64,000 nt of DNA, taken from positions 62,001 through 126,000 of the forward strand of contig NZ_CP116477.1 of the NCBI RefSeq assembly GCF_028335745.1, read 5' to 3'. Source of the stretch: Pectobacterium sp. A5351. GTDB taxonomy: Bacteria; Pseudomonadota; Gammaproteobacteria; Enterobacterales; Enterobacteriaceae. Position 1 is the stretch's first letter, and every line of letters begins with the position of its first letter. Positions 1 through 8,485 of the stretch are shown here, piece after piece. The notes beneath the pieces are model-generated. The model had not been told where the DNA came from. It searched no databases and worked only from the letters and a program-made list of their open reading frames with translations. The position numbers and the translations under genes are program-made.

Positions 1-66
1 TGAAAAATCATTGACTGTGCCTAGCTCAACAACTAAATCTCCGCCACTGAATCCTATCGTTTTCAT
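1..66 (-). CDS. Putative CdiI-type immunity protein, N-terminal 22 codons only
   Basis: An ATG at 64-66 on the minus strand opens a frame that stays open to the window edge and begins MKTIGFSGGDLVVELG. Its start overlaps the TGA of the toxin frame (63-65) as ATGA, the tight coupling usual for toxin-immunity pairs. In cdiBAI loci the gene directly after the CdiA toxin tail encodes the cognate cytoplasmic immunity protein, which binds and blocks the toxin. The sequence itself is not one I recognise; the function is inferred from position only. The rest of the gene lies left of the window. Confidence 0.6.
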   Translation of the reverse strand, partial: MKTIGFSGGDLVVELGTVNDFS

Positions 67-638
67 TCTGTTTTAAACCTGATTGATGAAGGGCTAATAC
101 TGCCATTGGATTTCTCGACGATACTTTGTCTGATAACTGCTCTTTGCTGAGCTGTCACAGTCTGCCCGCGTATATCAATAATAACTTCCTGCTTCATTCC
201 TGCGGGTAAATTCATCTGACGTTCAATGGCTTGCTTTGATACATTGTTAATTAACCCGCTTTGGTTAGTCGTAAGGTTATAATTTTTTACCTCTATACTG
301 CAAATTGTACCTAAACACCAGTCTGGGCGTACGCTGCCTGCTGTGCCGTGCGGGACCTCTTTACCGCCTTTAAAGCTGACCTGTTCACGCCAACCTTCTC
401 CTAGATTTTTACCTACGTCAGTCTCCGACTTTCTCCAGGAAGGACGTTCTATGAGTGCAATTTCACTTTTAACCGTTTCAAACGCCGCTTCGGCCTCTTT
501 AACTTTCCCTGAGTCTAGATATTTTCTAGCCTGCTTTATTGCCGCCTTACCCGCTACTCCGAGGCCTGGGACAATCGCTGCTGCGGTTAAAAGATAATCA
601 AGAGAGGTTTGCGCTTCTAATGCACTTTTGATCCCCCC
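63..638 (-). CDS. Nuclease-like CdiA C-terminal toxin domain in a shifted frame
   Basis: Immediately after the cdiA stop region, another minus-strand frame is open for 191 residues (GGIKSALEAQTSLDYLL... to the TGA at 63-65). It has no good start codon of its own and joins smoothly to the upstream CdiA frame if the G tract at 633-638 had seven instead of six bases (...DFTPVAGG then IKSALEAQ). The second half carries GSVRPDW, then SIEVKNYN, then KQAIERQMNLP. This D...ExK...Q spacing is that of PD-(D/E)xK nucleases, a fold common among CdiA toxins. A helical entry-like region (about residues 1-70 of this frame) precedes it. So this is probably the toxin end of CdiA, disconnected by a one-base shift. 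The shift could be a real mutation, phase variation or a base-calling error. Nuclease activity is inferred from the motif pattern. Confidence 0.7.
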   Translation of the reverse strand, partial: GGIKSALEAQTSLDYLLTAAAIVPGLGVAGKAAIKQARKYLDSGKVKEAEAAFETVKSEIALIERPSWRKSETDVGKNLGEGWREQVSFKGGKEVPHGTAGSVRPDWCLGTICSIEVKNYNLTTNQSGLINNVSKQAIERQMNLPAGMKQEVIIDIRGQTVTAQQRAVIRQSIVEKSNGSISPSSIRFKTE

Positions 639-3600
639 GCGACAGGTGTAAAGTCCATGATCATCATGATCGCAGCCATGCGGGCGTCAACACGTTCCTG
701 TGCCGCTTTATCTCCTCCCTTCGCCGCTTCTATGTCGTTGGCATTTTCCTGAAACATTTGGTCAATCTCATGTTCCAGAAAATTGTATCGGTAGGTTATT
801 TCAGCAGCATTGGCTGCACTATTCACTCCGCCAGGTGAATTGGTAGCAATTGCGCCAGCCAGAGAACCGATAACTCGGGATATTAACGCACTGGTTTCGT
901 CCTGCTGGGCAATTTTGAGAAGTGTAACGACTTGTTTATCAAGCTCGCTTTTGTATTTTGGTTCAAACAAACTACTCCCCATTACTGCACCAGCCAGCTC
1001 TGCTGCCAGCGCACCCGCCGCGGCACCTTTAACGTTACCACCGCTTATTTCAGCTGCTATGCCCGCGACGACAGCATGGCTGAGTGATTTGCCCGGGACA
1101 TCAAGAACAGCGCCGTTATCCCCAATAAATTTAGCACCTTCCGCATTGATCTGGCTGCCGATATTACTGAGGAGCGCCGTGGTGAAATTATCTTTAAAGC
1201 TACCGCCGTTAATCGTAGTACCGATGCTGGAGCTGATTACTGACTGTCCAGCAATGCGCTGTGCGACTCTATACCAATCTCCGTTATTCAATACGGGCAG
1301 TTTCTGTGTGCCGCTGACCGCTGTGCCTGTTTTTAAAATCTGATCAAAACCAGCCAGCGCACCACCTATTGCCATTGAAGTAACTAGTGATTTTACAGAA
1401 GCACTGTTACCCAGTGTTTGCATGGTTTTGGTAAGGTTACCTTTGTTGTCGACCAGTGCGACTGCTGCCTGTGAGGTCAGAGCCGTCATACCTGAGTAAA
1501 CTGCTCCGGACATCACAGTGGCTGTCATTCCGGTCGCACCAGCGGCATTGACCGTCGCTGTTGCAGCCATCCCTGCCAGACCTGCACCAGCGGTTACTGC
1601 TGCAACGGCAATGGCAATTACGGCACCCACCACTGGATTCAAACTTTGGGTGGTATGGTTCCAATTTGTGTAGGCATCCTGTACTGCGTTCCATTGCACA
1701 TCTTTACGGGTATTTAACCCTTTCAGCCACGTCGCCCCTGGAGTATTGCTGAGAATCAGTAACGCGTTTTGCAGTGACTGAGCATTGTGTGTTTTTACGG
1801 CAGCGGAAACTCCTGCTGCGGCATCAACGGTAAACTGACCACCAGCGTGGATAGATGGCAATAGCCAGGTGTCCTTGGTGTATCCCCTATCGGAATTTTT
1901 AATGAAGAAGCCTTTCGATGTGGTGATAGTCTGCTCAAACGTGGTGTTTTTTACCGCCTTAAAGATGACTTTACCTTGAGTACTGGTGAGTTTAGCGTTC
2001 TTACCTGCCTCTATTTTGCTCGCTTCATAGATGCTGTCATCACGGCTAAGCAGATTGATGTCGCTTCCGGCAGTAAACTCGGTCACCTTATTACTGACAT
2101 TATGATAGGTCTGTTTACCTTTTTTCTTTTTCCCATACCAGGTGCGACTGCTGGATTCTATTTCATAGTGATTGGTTTCTTCCATGGCTTGCGCATACAG
2201 GAATCCACCTTTAGCAGCCACGTCCATTGCACCTTTTGCAAGTAAACTAGTGGCCTGAAATAAGATGCTGCTGTTGGATAAAAGCGTCAGTACACCACCG
2301 CTGTTTAAGATGACATTTTGTTGTGTTGTCGATTCATTAAATTCTTTATCACCTTCTCGCACTGAGTGATTCTGTAGTGCGTTGAATTCCATTTTACCAT
2401 TGCTGCTTAAGGTCATATCCCCTGTTGACGTTAATGAACTGCCAGATGCAATCAGATCGCCGTTTGTGGCAATAGTAAGATTTCTTCGCGCATCAATCTG
2501 AGTGATAGCATGGCGAACGTCTCTATTTTCTTCGTCAGGTGTAGCGATAGCAGAATAGGCCGTGGAAAGTAGAGAGATGCTATTTCCTGCAAGAAGGCTA
2601 ATATTATTAGTTGCTGATAAATTGGCTGATTTGATAGTGAGCATATCACCTGAGTTGATTAACAAACTTCCTCTGCTGTTAATCGAGCTCGATAACTCGG
2701 GAGTACGTGTTAATGGAATAAGTTCAGTATTATACATACTTCCTGTTTTTTTATTATCAACGGTTATTTTTCCATTAGCGATTAGATCAATATTCTTACC
2801 CGCAGTAAATGAAATGCCAGATAGTATGAGGTTTCCTTCTGCTTTCGCAAGAATGCTACTGCTAGAAAAGATATTGTTTAGTTTGAAAAAAGTATCATTA
2901 AATATTTTTTGATCGTTAGCCTGGTTGTTCTGTTTTTTGTGGGTGATTAAGTCATAATCTGAGTTCTGTATAATGATGTCTTTTTTGGCAACAAAAGCTG
3001 TATTCTGGTTGTTCCCAAAATTAACACCGGATAAGGAGATATTATTTCCTGCGGTTAAAGCAAGACTCTCTCCTGCGAAGAGTAGCGCATAGGCGCGCTC
3101 ACCTGAATCACTAAATAAAGGTGAGGAATCAGTACCGTATATTATATTACCTTCACGGCTGGTGAGATTTATATTCCTTGCTCTTAATGATGAGGTTGTC
3201 GACGATATAGATGTGACTGAGTTGATATTTATATCATTGTTTTTTGATAAAATATGAGCATTTTTAATATTTGTCAAACTTTGTGACATCAAGTTTGTAT
3301 CGCTATCAGATTCTATTGTACCATTAATATTCATCTTTCCTGCTTGTAATAATACATTTCTCCCTTTAATGTTTATTTTTTCCAATGATGTAAATATTGA
3401 TGACGCTTGAGATGTTGGCTCTTTATCTCTGAATATGTCAATAACCTGTTTAAAATCTGCAACAACATTCCCAGTCGCCTGTACTTTTGCTGATAACAGT
3501 TGTTCACTCTTAAAGGCACTCTCTTTATCTTTGACTTTATAGTAAGCAAGAATTAGTGGCATGCCATCATCAAGGAAGGTTGTACTGGCGGATTGTGACG

Positions 3601-5137
3601 TATTTGAGCGTCTGACAGCCTGCTCCTGTGCGGTTTCCGAACGAAAGTTCGTTGTATGTTCCGTTTGCTTGAACAAGGGGGAAATATTTAAAAATGTTTG
3701 CCCAGTCAGAAATATATTACCAAAAGATTTTAAACTACTGGCGTTATTTTCTAGTTGAGTCGCATTAATATAGAGATTTCTTTCTCCCTGAATTTCAGCT
3801 TCAGGTGTTAAGGTGGTAAATTCCCCCTCAATTTCTTTTTTAGCAATAGAGGGAATATACGTTGTCGCATCAGAAAGTGCACGAAGCGGTAATTCCTTCT
3901 CAATATTAAGGTTGGCGTAAGTTAAATCTTTCTTTTCTTTTACAACGATCTTATCTCTGACGTTTTTAAGTGAACCTGTCCGAATCACCAAATCCCCGGT
4001 ATTGGTTTTAATTGTTCCCGAGCGGTTTTCGACCTTAACGCTTTTGTTTCCCGTCGCGTCTTTCTGAATCCACAGATTGTTGTTGGCCTGAATGGTGGCC
4101 TGCGTGTTGGTCAGGTTATCGTTGAACAGGCGCATATCTTCGCCTGCTATAATATTCCCTTGGTTATTCAATACGGTACTGGCAAGCGTGATATCTCGGT
4201 CGCTTTTCACTGTATTACCAGCAGCAATATCGACCTGCTGTGCATTCAGATTAAGATCGGTTTTCGCGTGCACATTACCGAGCTGGATTTTACCTTTGCT
4301 GTCCAGCGTGATGCCCTGTTGAGAGCTGGTCAGGTTAGCGACGTTAGCGCCGACGCCATCTTCGGTTGCCACGAGCCGGATGCGTTCTGCATACATACCG
4401 CCGAGCGCTTTGGTATCCACCGCCAACAGCGGTTTGGCACCTTCTCCGGCGATGGGGGCGATCGTGCCGGTTTTGAAATCGACCCGATTGCTGCCCTGAG
4501 TTAGCGTCAGGCTTTTCGCATTGATCTTGCCATTCAGTTCGGTTGCCCGGCTGAGGATATCGACATAATCCGTTGCTGAACCGTCCAGGCCTTTTCCACC
4601 AATGGTGATGCTGCCTTTTTTCACTTCCAACGCTTCCAGGGTGCCTTGCTGATCCAGCACCGGTTTACCCGTCGTCAGCGTGGCTGAAGGTGTGTTGATG
4701 AACCCACAGCCATCACAGGTGATGCCATTCGGGTTGGCAATCAAGACGTTGGCTTTATTCCCGAAGACTTCGACCTTCCCTTGCAGGTCTGAGCGGGTGG
4801 AGCCCGTCACCTCGTTGATAATGAGATCGGCCGCTTTGCCATTGAGGTTGGCGTTAGCGTTTACCTGTCCGGCCAACTGCGATTGACCTGCGGCAATGCT
4901 GTTGTTGAGTACGGCACCGGGCGTCCCGACGCTAAAATCTTTATAGGTATTGTGAGAAACACCTGCCGCATTTGGTGTTGCGATATTGATGACCGGTACG
5001 GCACCCGCGTTGTTGACCTGCGTGCGTGGGCCGTCTGGTGTGAGTGCCGCGAACGCGGGGTGTAACGGCTGAATCGCGGTCAGATAGATCAGCAGATAGC
5101 TAAGTCCGCGTGTGGCGCGGTTATTGAATTTTTCCAT
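617..5137 (-). CDS. cdiA: TpsA/CdiA-type filamentous hemagglutinin, frame ends before its toxin
   Basis: Secreted two-partner exoprotein of 1506 residues. A long signal peptide (about 1-30, ending HPAFA) is followed by the TPS secretion domain, with NPNGITCDGCGF near residue 140 (the NPNG signature). The middle is beta-helix repeat sequence, and residues about 1180-1350 resemble the DUF637 hemagglutinin region (alanine/glycine-rich, membrane-like). The usual VENN pre-toxin motif is not present; a degenerate AEITYRYNFLEHE sits at that place. The frame stops at 617-619, just after DFTPVAGG, although a 191-residue nuclease-like tail is open in the neighbouring frame, so the complete protein would have about 1691 residues. 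It is 39 bp downstream of its transporter gene. Codons between roughly 2.3 and 3.9 kb are much more A+T-rich than the ends, suggesting a mosaic gene. Family assignment is firm; a role in contact-dependent inhibition is inferred from the order cdiB-cdiA-toxin-immunity. Confidence 0.88.
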   Translation of the reverse strand: MEKFNNRATRGLSYLLIYLTAIQPLHPAFAALTPDGPRTQVNNAGAVPVINIATPNAAGVSHNTYKDFSVGTPGAVLNNSIAAGQSQLAGQVNANANLNGKAADLIINEVTGSTRSDLQGKVEVFGNKANVLIANPNGITCDGCGFINTPSATLTTGKPVLDQQGTLEALEVKKGSITIGGKGLDGSATDYVDILSRATELNGKINAKSLTLTQGSNRVDFKTGTIAPIAGEGAKPLLAVDTKALGGMYAERIRLVATEDGVGANVANLTSSQQGITLDSKGKIQLGNVHAKTDLNLNAQQVDIAAGNTVKSDRDITLASTVLNNQGNIIAGEDMRLFNDNLTNTQATIQANNNLWIQKDATGNKSVKVENRSGTIKTNTGDLVIRTGSLKNVRDKIVVKEKKDLTYANLNIEKELPLRALSDATTYIPSIAKKEIEGEFTTLTPEAEIQGERNLYINATQLENNASSLKSFGNIFLTGQTFLNISPLFKQTEHTTNFRSETAQEQAVRRSNTSQSASTTFLDDGMPLILAYYKVKDKESAFKSEQLLSAKVQATGNVVADFKQVIDIFRDKEPTSQASSIFTSLEKINIKGRNVLLQAGKMNINGTIESDSDTNLMSQSLTNIKNAHILSKNNDININSVTSISSTTSSLRARNINLTSREGNIIYGTDSSPLFSDSGERAYALLFAGESLALTAGNNISLSGVNFGNNQNTAFVAKKDIIIQNSDYDLITHKKQNNQANDQKIFNDTFFKLNNIFSSSSILAKAEGNLILSGISFTAGKNIDLIANGKITVDNKKTGSMYNTELIPLTRTPELSSSINSRGSLLINSGDMLTIKSANLSATNNISLLAGNSISLLSTAYSAIATPDEENRDVRHAITQIDARRNLTIATNGDLIASGSSLTSTGDMTLSSNGKMEFNALQNHSVREGDKEFNESTTQQNVILNSGGVLTLLSNSSILFQATSLLAKGAMDVAAKGGFLYAQAMEETNHYEIESSSRTWYGKKKKGKQTYHNVSNKVTEFTAGSDINLLSRDDSIYEASKIEAGKNAKLTSTQGKVIFKAVKNTTFEQTITTSKGFFIKNSDRGYTKDTWLLPSIHAGGQFTVDAAAGVSAAVKTHNAQSLQNALLILSNTPGATWLKGLNTRKDVQWNAVQDAYTNWNHTTQSLNPVVGAVIAIAVAAVTAGAGLAGMAATATVNAAGATGMTATVMSGAVYSGMTALTSQAAVALVDNKGNLTKTMQTLGNSASVKSLVTSMAIGGALAGFDQILKTGTAVSGTQKLPVLNNGDWYRVAQRIAGQSVISSSIGTTINGGSFKDNFTTALLSNIGSQINAEGAKFIGDNGAVLDVPGKSLSHAVVAGIAAEISGGNVKGAAAGALAAELAGAVMGSSLFEPKYKSELDKQVVTLLKIAQQDETSALISRVIGSLAGAIATNSPGGVNSAANAAEITYRYNFLEHEIDQMFQENANDIEAAKGGDKAAQERVDARMAAIMMIMDFTPVAGGSKVH

Positions 5138-5176
5138 GTGACTTTCCTTGTTTTCCTTTTGCTGTGAATAAAACGC

Positions 5177-6859
5177 TTAATCAAAAAGTGCCGTAGCGGG
5201 GAGGGTGACTTGCCAGTAAACGACGGCGTTATCGGGATGGAGATCGTCCGGGAAATGCAGCGGCACGCCGAGCGACACTGACTGGCTTATCCAACGTGAA
5301 GATGCGGACAAACCGACAGAAGTACCGGTCATATTGCCGCCATCGACTTTGCCGGTTTTCCCCGCGATCCATCCGCTATCCACTGCCGTTGTGAGTGCGA
5401 TATCGCCCAGAAACGGCAGTGTGGTGAATTGCCAGTTCAGTTCGTTACGCCAGTAGAAGCCTCGGTTGCCGATCAGCGTTTGTTCCTTAAATCCCCGCAC
5501 GGAATACTCGCCGCCGAGCGAGACACGTTCGCTGGTATACAGGTTGTCCGGCGTGGTCTGGCCATAAAGGGAGGTCAGGAAATACAGCGAAGGGGTAAGT
5601 GGGTAGAAATAGCTGCTGCTGGCGCTAAATTTGCGGAACTCGCTGCGCTGCAGGTCACGGTTTTCCTTTGTGTCATCCGTTGCGCCCCAACTCCTTAAGC
5701 CATGGCTGAGCATCGGGTTGAGCGTAAAATATCCGCCCGCCAGCGTGGTGCTATAGCTGAGTCCGATACTGGCGCTGCTGACTGTCGGGCTGCTGATCTC
5801 AAGGCGTTCACCCGCCATCCGGTTCTCGGTACGTCGGCGAGAGAGCGCGCTATCCAGCGCCAGCTTCTGCTTCCCATCTCGATAGAGCGTTCTGTTAAGG
5901 CTGAGCTGATGAGTATTACTTTGCCCTTCATAGCGATACGCGCTGCTGCCGATCGGGATCGGTTGGAAAAAGTCATTCCAGGCGTATTGGTAGCCGAGCG
6001 TCCAGTAGCCATAAGGCAAAGACATCCCGCCCGATAAGGCTTTGCTGCCGTAGCTATGGCTGAACGCGCTATCGCGACTGGCGGTCAGCCACCAGCGATC
6101 GGCGAGCCGCAATGGATTATCGAGGGTGAGGTGGGTGGAAAGCTGCTCGCGGCCCGTGTTTTTTTGTCCGCTGTTGTCAGCGCTGAGAGATAGGGTAGCA
6201 GGATGGGCTTTCGTGATGCGCTTGAGATAAACAATTGAACTCCCCGCTTGTTTTCCCGGTTGAATATCAATTGCAACCTGCCGTGAAGGCAGGCGATTAA
6301 GCTGTTCCATCCCTTGTTCGATATCACGCAGATTAAGAATACGTCCTTCCAGCCCGGGGAATGCCATCTTGATTGCGAGTGGTGTTTCCCCTTCCATGCG
6401 AATGGCTTCTATCTTTCCCTCGCTGACGCTGATGATGAGCGTGCCGCCGGCGAGGTCTTGCTCTTGTAAATAGGCCTGACTGGTGACAAAGCCACGAGTC
6501 AGGTAGGCGTTGGTGGTTTCCTTTACGATGTTATGGATGGTGGCTAAATCAAGGCAGCGATTTTGGTAGCGTTGCTGAATAGTGGCTCGATCTTTCATCG
6601 AGAGGGCGTCTGCATCGTGAAAGGCAATACGTTGGATGGGGAAGCAGACGGCATCCTTTGCCGTTGAGGCGGTGACTGTCGGTATTGTTAAGGTGGTGCT
6701 GTTTTCCAACGATAACCGCTGCTGTTTGGCCTGCTCCAGTAATGCTTTTTGCTGGAGTTCCAGCGCATCTCGATCCGTTGGGCTGATGGCGGTGGCGGCA
6801 AAGGCTGAGCTGCTGAGGCTCAAAAAAATAAGGCTTATAAAAGAAAGGGTTTTACACAA
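5177..6859 (-). CDS. cdiB: TpsB/CdiB outer-membrane transporter (ShlB/FhaC/HecB family)
   Basis: Outer-membrane barrel that exports the adjacent TpsA protein. The 560-residue product has a signal peptide (1-21, ending SSAFA), an N-terminal helix and linker, POTRA domains (about 70-220, including VCFPIQRIAFHDAD and the GGTLIISVSEGKIEAI strand), then a beta barrel. The barrel contains SVRGFKEQ near residue 450, the conserved VRGF/Y tip of loop L6 that distinguishes TpsB/Omp85 proteins. Length is normal for the family (about 550-590). It is first in the operon and separated from cdiA by 39 bp, which implies co-transcription. The only strong regulatory motif upstream is a Fur-box match about 130 bp before the start. 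ShlB, HecB and CdiB cannot be separated by sequence alone; CdiB is preferred because of the toxin and immunity sequences downstream. Confidence 0.92.
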   Translation of the reverse strand: MCKTLSFISLIFLSLSSSAFAATAISPTDRDALELQQKALLEQAKQQRLSLENSTTLTIPTVTASTAKDAVCFPIQRIAFHDADALSMKDRATIQQRYQNRCLDLATIHNIVKETTNAYLTRGFVTSQAYLQEQDLAGGTLIISVSEGKIEAIRMEGETPLAIKMAFPGLEGRILNLRDIEQGMEQLNRLPSRQVAIDIQPGKQAGSSIVYLKRITKAHPATLSLSADNSGQKNTGREQLSTHLTLDNPLRLADRWWLTASRDSAFSHSYGSKALSGGMSLPYGYWTLGYQYAWNDFFQPIPIGSSAYRYEGQSNTHQLSLNRTLYRDGKQKLALDSALSRRRTENRMAGERLEISSPTVSSASIGLSYSTTLAGGYFTLNPMLSHGLRSWGATDDTKENRDLQRSEFRKFSASSSYFYPLTPSLYFLTSLYGQTTPDNLYTSERVSLGGEYSVRGFKEQTLIGNRGFYWRNELNWQFTTLPFLGDIALTTAVDSGWIAGKTGKVDGGNMTGTSVGLSASSRWISQSVSLGVPLHFPDDLHPDNAVVYWQVTLPATALFD

Positions 6860-6989
6860 AATGAACGCGATCCTTACGTTGATTTACATTTTGCGCTTAT
6901 ATACACAAATGCCTTATTCCGTGACTAGGTAAAATCGATACCCGATAGAAATTCGACAGAATGCGTTGAGAAATTTAATTTATGAGAAT

Positions 6990-7008
6990 AAAAATGATAG
7001 TCATTATC
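6990..7008. promoter_or_regulatory. Candidate Fur box upstream of cdiB
   Basis: AAAAATGATAGTCATTATC matches the 19-bp Fur consensus GATAATGATAATCATTATC at 16 of 19 positions, and lies within a 23-bp palindrome (6991-7013) with arms AAAATGATA and TATCATTTT. The nearest gene able to use it is cdiB, whose start is 131 bp away; the gene on the other side ends toward it. If functional, iron-loaded Fur would repress cdiBA, so that the system is made under iron limitation. The match is direct; the regulation is inference. Confidence 0.65.
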
Positions 7009-7066
7009 ATTTTTGTATAAATAGGCAGGTAACTATATCGCGGGATAACGTAATGTTGATATTTAT

Positions 7067-7098
7067 CATAGGGTTTCCGCTGTGATGGAAACCCTATG
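7067..7098 (-). terminator. Hairpin after the PLP-lyase gene
   Basis: CATAGGGTTTCC and GGAAACCCTATG form a perfect 12-bp stem with an 8-base loop, starting 19 bp beyond the stop of the minus-strand class III PLP-enzyme gene. There is no clear T run on the minus strand, so it may be a weak terminator or an mRNA 3'-end stabiliser. Confidence 0.55.
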
Positions 7099-7116
7099 AG
7101 GAGGAAGAGATCGAAA

Positions 7117-8460
7117 TCAGACGTGGGTTAGCGCGCCCAGACAATCATCCAGCGCGCCGACCAGCCAGTCAATGTCCTGAGTTTGGAACGCCAGTGGTGG
7201 ACGCAGTTTAAGTACGTTGCCATAAGGGCCAGCGACCGATGTCAGTACACCACGGTCACGTAGTGCTTCTGTCAGATTCAGCGCCAGCGTTTTATCCGGT
7301 GTTTTGTTCTCTCTGTCGCTCACCAGTTCAAACCCAATAAATAACCCCGCACCGCGTACGTTGCCTACACAAGCGTATTTGTCTTGCAGGGTGGTCAGTT
7401 CTGCCAGTAACTGCGCGCCCACGACGCGGCTATGTTCCTGAAGTTGCTCATCGTGGATCACTTTCAGCACCGCTTGCGCAGCGGCCATCGCCACCGGATT
7501 CCCACCGAACGTATTGAAGTAGGGGATCTGGTCGCTGAAAGCAGCGAGTACGTCACTTTTTGCCAGCAGCCCGGAAACCGGGATGCCGTTGCCCATCGGT
7601 TTTCCGGTGGTGATGATATCCGGCACTACGTCATGCCGTGCGAAACCCCAGAAAGCATCGCCGGTGCGTGCGAAGCCGGGCTGAACTTCATCCGCGATGA
7701 AAATCCCGCCATTACGGTGCACCACATCAACCACAGGACGCAAAAAGCCGCGCGGATTGGGGTGTACACCATCGGAAGAGAAGATGGAATCTGCAAGGAA
7801 CGCGGCAAATTTGATGCCGTGTGCTGCCATATCATCGATCTGTTTCTGGATTTCATTGGCAAACCATACGCCCAGATCGGGCGTAGTGACGCGATAGGCG
7901 TCAGGTGGTGGCACCAGTCGGGTGGTCGCCGCCAGCGGTTGGCCGCTGCCTAATGCGGGTGAAGCACCGGAGGTCAGATCGCTGGTGCCATGGTAGGCCT
8001 CACGCGTCACGATAATCCCTGTGCCGCCACTCCAGGCACGCGCCACACGGATCGCGAGATCGTTGGCTTCTGAACCCGTGCACATATACATGGCACGATT
8101 GATGGCCGCGGGTGCAGTGGCGAGGAGCTGCTCTGAATAGTCCAGAATACGTTCATGCAAATAGCGGGTATGGGTGTTCAACTGCGTCATTTGTTGATGA
8201 ACGGCATCGATGACTGTCGGGTGGCAGTGCCCGATGCTGGCGACGTTGTTATAGACGTCGAGGTATTTCTTGCCGTCGGCATCCCACAGGTATTGCCCTT
8301 CGCCACGCACCAGATGAACGGGTTTGCGATAAAACAGACGATAAGACTCGCCTAGTACCCGGCTGCGCTTGTCGGTCAGCGTACGGATATCCGCGCTCAG
8401 CGCGTCAGCATGCTCGGCGCGGAAACTGTTGGTATCCATGATGGTTGAACGTGTAGCCAT
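7117..8460 (-). CDS. Class III PLP enzyme, probable amino-alcohol-phosphate phospho-lyase
   Basis: Fold type I, class III aminotransferase-like protein of 447 residues. Visible landmarks are the GSEAND phosphate-binding turn, the Asp of FIADEVQPGFARTG that contacts the pyridine nitrogen, and the Schiff-base lysine in ITTGKPMGNG. The closest family I recognise is the ethanolamine-phosphate / 5-phosphohydroxylysine phospho-lyase group (AGXT2L-like), not ordinary transaminases. The neighbours support this: an ethanolamine-type permease just upstream in the same operon and a divergent small-molecule kinase. The inferred reaction is removal of phosphate and ammonia from phosphoethanolamine (or 1-aminopropan-2-ol phosphate) to give the aldehyde. 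I chose the ATG at 8458-8460 because GGAGAG precedes it at good spacing; a longer frame would run into the permease gene. A true aminotransferase remains possible. Confidence 0.78.
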   Translation of the reverse strand: MATRSTIMDTNSFRAEHADALSADIRTLTDKRSRVLGESYRLFYRKPVHLVRGEGQYLWDADGKKYLDVYNNVASIGHCHPTVIDAVHQQMTQLNTHTRYLHERILDYSEQLLATAPAAINRAMYMCTGSEANDLAIRVARAWSGGTGIIVTREAYHGTSDLTSGASPALGSGQPLAATTRLVPPPDAYRVTTPDLGVWFANEIQKQIDDMAAHGIKFAAFLADSIFSSDGVHPNPRGFLRPVVDVVHRNGGIFIADEVQPGFARTGDAFWGFARHDVVPDIITTGKPMGNGIPVSGLLAKSDVLAAFSDQIPYFNTFGGNPVAMAAAQAVLKVIHDEQLQEHSRVVGAQLLAELTTLQDKYACVGNVRGAGLFIGFELVSDRENKTPDKTLALNLTEALRDRGVLTSVAGPYGNVLKLRPPLAFQTQDIDWLVGALDDCLGALTHV

Positions 8461-8485
8461 AATCTCTCCAATGTGCGTCTCAATG

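Noticed and set aside
343..597. 84-codon plus-strand frame opposite the toxin region
   Set aside because: It lies antisense to the open nuclease-like tail, has no ribosome site, and its composition is that of the complementary strand of a real coding frame.
810..1343. 177-codon plus-strand frame antisense to cdiA
   Set aside because: Shadow of the cdiA DUF637 region; no start signal or recognisable domain.
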